Shown: positions 59,604 to 64,000 of the stretch, in pieces
Layout: the number at the start of each line of letters is the position of its first letter
Position numbering within the stretch: position 1 is the first letter of the stretch
NCBI GenBank assembly: GCA_001599595.1
Contig: BCHH01000009.1
Span: 2,195,081 to 2,259,080 of the forward strand
DNA from: Beverwykella pulmonaria
Taxonomy: Eukaryota; Ascomycota; Dothideomycetes; Pleosporales; Melanommataceae
Reading direction: 5' to 3'
DNA: 64,000 nt
Program-made: the position numbers and the translations under genes
The notes under the pieces: model-generated
Told to the model about the DNA's origin: nothing
Seen by the model: the letters and a program-made list of their open reading frames with translations, nothing else
Databases searched by the model: none

Positions 59604-62600
59604 CTAACAATATACCCAGCAGTTCGTGTCTCGAAGCATCGCACCGTCGGTGTCAACCCAATTCCCCTGCTCACATCGGGGTACGTCATCGCTTTTTTGG
59701 GCGATGACATTGGATGCGAACTGATAGTTGCCTAAACTGAAATGGAGCACAGTATCTTCTCCTCTTATTTCTAACTCCTCATATAAGCCTGGCACTTTGT
59801 TTGGGTCAGTGGCATAGGGAATTATCTGCTGGTATCCACCCTCTGGCGTAACGATTTCGCCTCCCGCATCCTTAATCGAAGTCTGTGTCCACCATTGCCC
59901 CCCAGATTCGGTTGACAGCGTTTTCTCAGTGGCCTTGAAGGTGCAAGTGCCGGGTCTATATTTAGACTTGTCAGTAACAATAACCCAGTACAATTCCCCG
60001 TCGACGTTTTTGCCACCGTGTCTCCAGTCGATCCCAGGAATATTCTGGCCGGCAGGGCATTCCTTAAATACCCTTGTCATTTTGGACCCGCAATCGTCTT
60101 TTATTGTTTGAATATTCATATTGTCGGTAGCATCTGTGGTACTCGAAACCAAAAGGACAACCTGGTCGTATGTGTCATTGTTGTACACGCGCTCAATTCT
60201 CTTGTGGCCAAATCGCCCTATGCCATCATCCCAGACTGTTGCCTTGGAAACTTCGTCACAGAAGCTGTTTATCCCTTTTTCCATGATGTCTGCACTGACC
60301 CACCACTGGTTGGCGTTGTTTTCGCATAAAATTGCAGATGACGGCTGCGGTGATGAAACTGCCGTAGTAGAGATTTGCGGATCTGCTGTTGTGATGGTGG
60401 TATCAGGTGCTAGAGTGACTGTTTCGGAGGGAGGCTCTTCCGTTGTTGTTGATGGCAATGTCGAAGAATCAAGAGAAGTAGCGTCTGTTGGTGCAAAAGT
60501 AGAGCCGGTATCAGAAATAGGTGTAGTCATGAATGAATTCGAGTTGGAAAGGCTAGTTTCGGTTGGTGCCGACGTGAGAGAAGCAGAAATAGTCGTTGCT
60601 GGCGACCCGGTAACGGAAAAGCAGGCGTCCATGGCAGCATCAAAGTCATCAGTGTCTGACTGTAACACGGACAGCGCACAGCCCACTTCATCAACCCAAT
60701 TAGAGTCTGGAAGTGGAAGTGGCCAACGCGTTTCAACTGCGACTTGAGTAATATCTGTGACAGATGTCATACCAGTGCCAGAGCAGGCGGTAATAGTGGA
60801 GCATGAAGTGGCATAGCTCTGGGTAACCGTTCCTGAAACAATGTTGGTTCCGATGCACTGTGGTAAGACTGTTGCTGAGCAAGTCACCGCCGTTGCTGTG
60901 TTCTCTGCAGTTTGAGAACAGGCGCTAATGGTAGTACAGGATGTCGTAAATGATTGTGTCGAACTTCTATCTATAAAGAAGGTAGTTGTACATGCCGGTA
61001 TAGCACTAGCACTGCAGGAGCTGGATGAAGACGAAAACGAAGACGATGCTGATGGCTCTGAAGTGCTTACGGACCCCGTCGGATCTTGTGTAGGATCAGG
61101 TTGCTGTGTCTCTCCTGGAGGGTCGCCAACTGGAGGGAAGCCGTCTATTGGCGGAAAAGATGGGAATTTAAGCCATTTAGGCAGTTTACCCTTTATGACG
61201 GGAACTTCCAGGTGACAGGCTTCATCGAGAACGGTGTCTAAAGCCTTGCTTGCGACATTCACAACCGCTCCAAGGAGCCCGTAGGGTTTTGGCTTCGGCA
61301 GAGGATCGCATTTGTTTTTTGGCAAATCAATCTTTACAAAGGGTATCTCGGGAACTCCATCATCATCTTCGTGCTCGGGATGTTTGACTTTAATAGTGGG
61401 GAAGATTCCATCTTCAATAGGCGGAATGTATATCTCCGTGTGAGTGACTAGACTTTCCAAGGATAGTGTGCCAACAGGGCAATTTATGTCTAGTGCATCG
61501 CAGAATAACCAACTTGCTGCCGGAGCAGCGGTTGGTGTCTGCGCCCAGAAAGATGACAACAATGCAGCAAGGTCTATGCTCGAAGATGTAGTCAAGGCCA
61601 CAGACGGTAGGATTGGGGTTGGGGGTAGGCTACCGCCAGTGTCGGTAGATGTTATCCCATCGCTGTTAGATCCAGATGACGTAGGAGTCGTGTCACTGTT
61701 TGACAGTGGGGTTGTGATCGGAGCCAAAATTGATCCAGTCTGTATGGTCGTAGATTTCATTTGAATGCTGGAGTTCGTCAGACTAGCTAATACCGTGGAC
61801 GTGATGCCATTGAAAGTTTCAGTAGTCGCCGTAGAAAGGTCGACGGTGCTTGTAGATGAGGATCCGAGAGAAGAGACCGAACCTGTGCCTGTGGCCGTTG
61901 ATAAGCCGCTATTGGACGGCTGGGCAGAAACTGAAGTATTTGTCGAGGGGCGGACTGTGCTCGAAATACCTGATACGGCTGTTCCACTAGAGGTCCCGAT
62001 TGTTCCTGTACCAACTCCCCCGCCTGTTGTGCCCGAGACAAGAAAGCTTTCAATCTGGCGAGGGTAGATAGGATACCAGGGCTTGTTCGACTGGTCTCGT
62101 TCTTTCCTGATGACAGTATGAAATTGCTTTGGTTGTATCTCCTCCCAATCAGCATGCTCTGTGATGTCACGTTTAGTGGCTGTGAGAGTCCAGCTGGCAT
62201 CGACATTCTCAGGGTTTACCGGGGTGGTCCCTGGCCATACGTAATTTGTGATCCTTTCTACTTCTCCGTCCTTGTTAATTTTTCCACCCGCGTCCTTTAG
62301 AAATTTAGCACCTGAAGGCTAAGTCAGCGGTGCTTCCAAGGACAAGTGTTTTGGACTAGACTGTACCTAAACCAAAATATGCGTATGAATCTACAACAAC
62401 AGTTAGATAATATAACTCAAAGTTTAGCCAGTTCCAACTCACCTGCATTGTATTGAGCTATTATTTGGTCTCTTCCACCGTAGATGTTCTTCCAGTAATA
62501 TCCAATGGCGTCATTAGTCGATCGATAAGCAGTTTGAACATCAGAACTTTGGCTTGTAGGAATGGTATGGGTTAACTATGATGAGTTGAATATGACAGAG

Positions 62601-63822
62601 AGTTCGTTGTGGTATCACCTAAAAGACTTACTTCATGGAGTATTGCATGATCTAATAGATTGTACAGCTCAACTTCTGTCCAGTGTACGAATGGGAGCTT
62701 ACTAAGAAGCCACTCCTTAAGTGAGGTCTTCTTGTCGTAAAGATGCGGAATGTAGTCGCCTATGACTTCGTTTGATTTCCAACTATTAGATATCTGCAGT
62801 GGCATTAATGTGATATCGACGTGATAAAGACACTATCTATGCACTTACAGCTTTCATATACCCTGGATTTGAGATAGTATTAGCACTAGTTTTAGGCAAT
62901 AGCTAGGAAGGGGTTCCAAATTACATTCGCAAAGCTGTACAGCCACTGGTGCATTATCAGTCTTAGCCGATTCTGTCATGCCTGCAGATTTAAGAAATGT
63001 ATTGCAATCCTTATATTCAGTTGCACTGTAACCAAATTCAAAGACTTGAGCGGTGTTCGGGTTGTGGTATGATCCATCCGGTTTCTGTATCAGGCGTGAT
63101 GTGTCACAGTAGAATACCTGTGAGGAATATTAGCACATCCTCTTATGGACGACTAATAGCAGGCTTGGAGTTCATGGAGTCGACAGTTGGAAGGACTAGC
63201 GATTCATGAGGATGGTTAGGACATGAATGCGTACAATGTCTCCTCTGCCCAACGCAGTTGCAGAATTAGCCGGAGCTATTCCATTATTGGCACCCTGCGT
63301 GTTGTAATTTTGAATAAGATAGTTCAGGTTATCTGAAAGTAAAGTCAATACACGCACTATGTCCTTCGGGCTGTGGATCACACGTACTCTTGACGAGATG
63401 GAATTTGTTTGCATTCTTGGCTCCTTGAAGATCACCAAAGATTCTTCCAGTCAAATCCCGTGTTTCAGTATCTGGAAACTGCCAGAGAGTGCCTGCGGGC
63501 GCTCCATTTCCCGGAGCGTTGCCAATAGCATCATAGGCTGTTTGAGCTAGATCTACCATTCAGACAAAACAATCAGTCCACGTCTTATGTTAGCTATTCA
63601 TATTGTCACCTTACCAATAGCCGCAGGCACCGATTTCGCTAGAAGAAATCTGTAATCTACCCATTGCACGTTAATAACTACTCTCGCCCTTGGTAGAACT
63701 CTCGCTCTGAACGTACCACCACAGCTCGCCTGGTCATAGTACCACGCTGCTTGGACATGATTCAGGTAAAAAAGGAGTGTGAAGAGCACCGACTTCGTCG
63801 CCCTTTGGTTAAGAACGATCAT
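59604..63822 (-). CDS. Secreted modular aspzincin-type metallopeptidase, 1,214 aa
   Basis: Ten exons: 63822-63717, 63656-63615, 63552-63388, 63332-63235, 63117-62925, 62862-62849, 62793-62632, 62575-62443, 62390-62367 and 62311-59604, total 3,645 nt in one frame. Exons 6 and 9 have 14 and 24 nt. A signal peptide (residues 1-25) precedes a peptidase domain to about 330. The zinc motif HELTH (259-263) is split by an intron after Glu260; exon 9 supplies DSYAYFGL, completing NADSYAYFGLG (303 on), as in deuterolysin/aspzincin peptidases. A Ser/Thr/Pro-rich region with paired Cys repeats follows, then a Cys-rich C-terminal domain of about 250 residues with two QWW motifs that I cannot name. It may bind the cell wall. 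Both ends are well fixed. Confidence 0.82.
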
Positions 63823-64000
63823 GGTGTTAGTAGAGAAACGATCAAGTAGAATGTATAGAGCCTCTCCAGTCATCACAGGAGACAACAGAGCATTTATCAA
63901 TGTCATTTCGCCCCTGGCGAATTCGTACACTTCAAACAGGCCAGAGGTACATCAATTGCAGACCAGCTCATAATAGTGGCTCAGGAGGCGCTCGCGTGCG

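Noticed and set aside
59604..61760. Stand-alone 718-aa Ser/Thr-rich protein starting at 61760
   Set aside because: The frame is open far upstream of that ATG, to the exon start at 62311, and joins nine further exons with peptidase motifs.
60121..61764. Plus-strand frames of up to 208 codons rich in Val/Glu
   Set aside because: They are antisense to the Ser/Thr-rich part of the large peptidase gene.

Overview
The window looks like nuclear DNA of a filamentous ascomycete (Pezizomycotina). Genes have short introns of about 48-120 bp, secreted enzymes and tailoring oxidases are of fungal type, and the repeats are fungal Copia, pogo/Fot, Tc1-mariner, hAT, Crypton and LINE-like elements with C-to-T damage typical of repeat-induced point mutation (RIP). 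Dothideomycetes is my best guess for the class, but this is inference only. All gene models were spliced by eye. Each multi-exon model keeps one frame to its stop, and the exon lengths sum to a multiple of three.

Region 1 (1-28 kb) is repeat-rich with islands of genes. A complete Copia element (386-5816) has identical-looking 133-bp LTRs, a 5-bp target duplication, a primer site for half initiator tRNA and a gag-pol frame of exactly 1,596 codons broken only by stop codons. Further LTRs of the same family lie at 5838, 6001, 9870 and 26352, the last split by a hAT-like element. A Crypton relic, a RIP-damaged pogo transposon, two other solo LTRs, two Tc1-like relics, a minisatellite and a two-copy dispersed repeat fill the rest. 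The genes between them encode an SDR-NmrA fusion, an astacin-like peptidase with three H-type lectin repeats, a secreted sorbosone/pyranose dehydrogenase-like enzyme and an NTF2-like protein.

Region 2 (28-40 kb) is gene-poor: a 106-aa double-stranded-RNA-binding protein, a conserved fungal protein of unknown function, and perhaps a tiny secreted peptide.

Region 3 (40-50 kb) groups oxidative tailoring genes: a P450 and an FAD monooxygenase divergently transcribed from 1.5 kb of shared DNA, an NTF2-like protein, an NmrA-like oxidoreductase and a DUF1772 (anthrone-oxygenase-type) membrane protein. This resembles the tailoring half of an aromatic polyketide pathway, but no backbone synthase is present.

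Region 4 (50-64 kb) holds a secreted GH5 glycosidase, an SDR pseudogene, a molybdate-type MFS transporter, a membrane-anchored methyltransferase-like protein and a 1,214-aa secreted modular peptidase of aspzincin type built from ten exons, two of them microexons.
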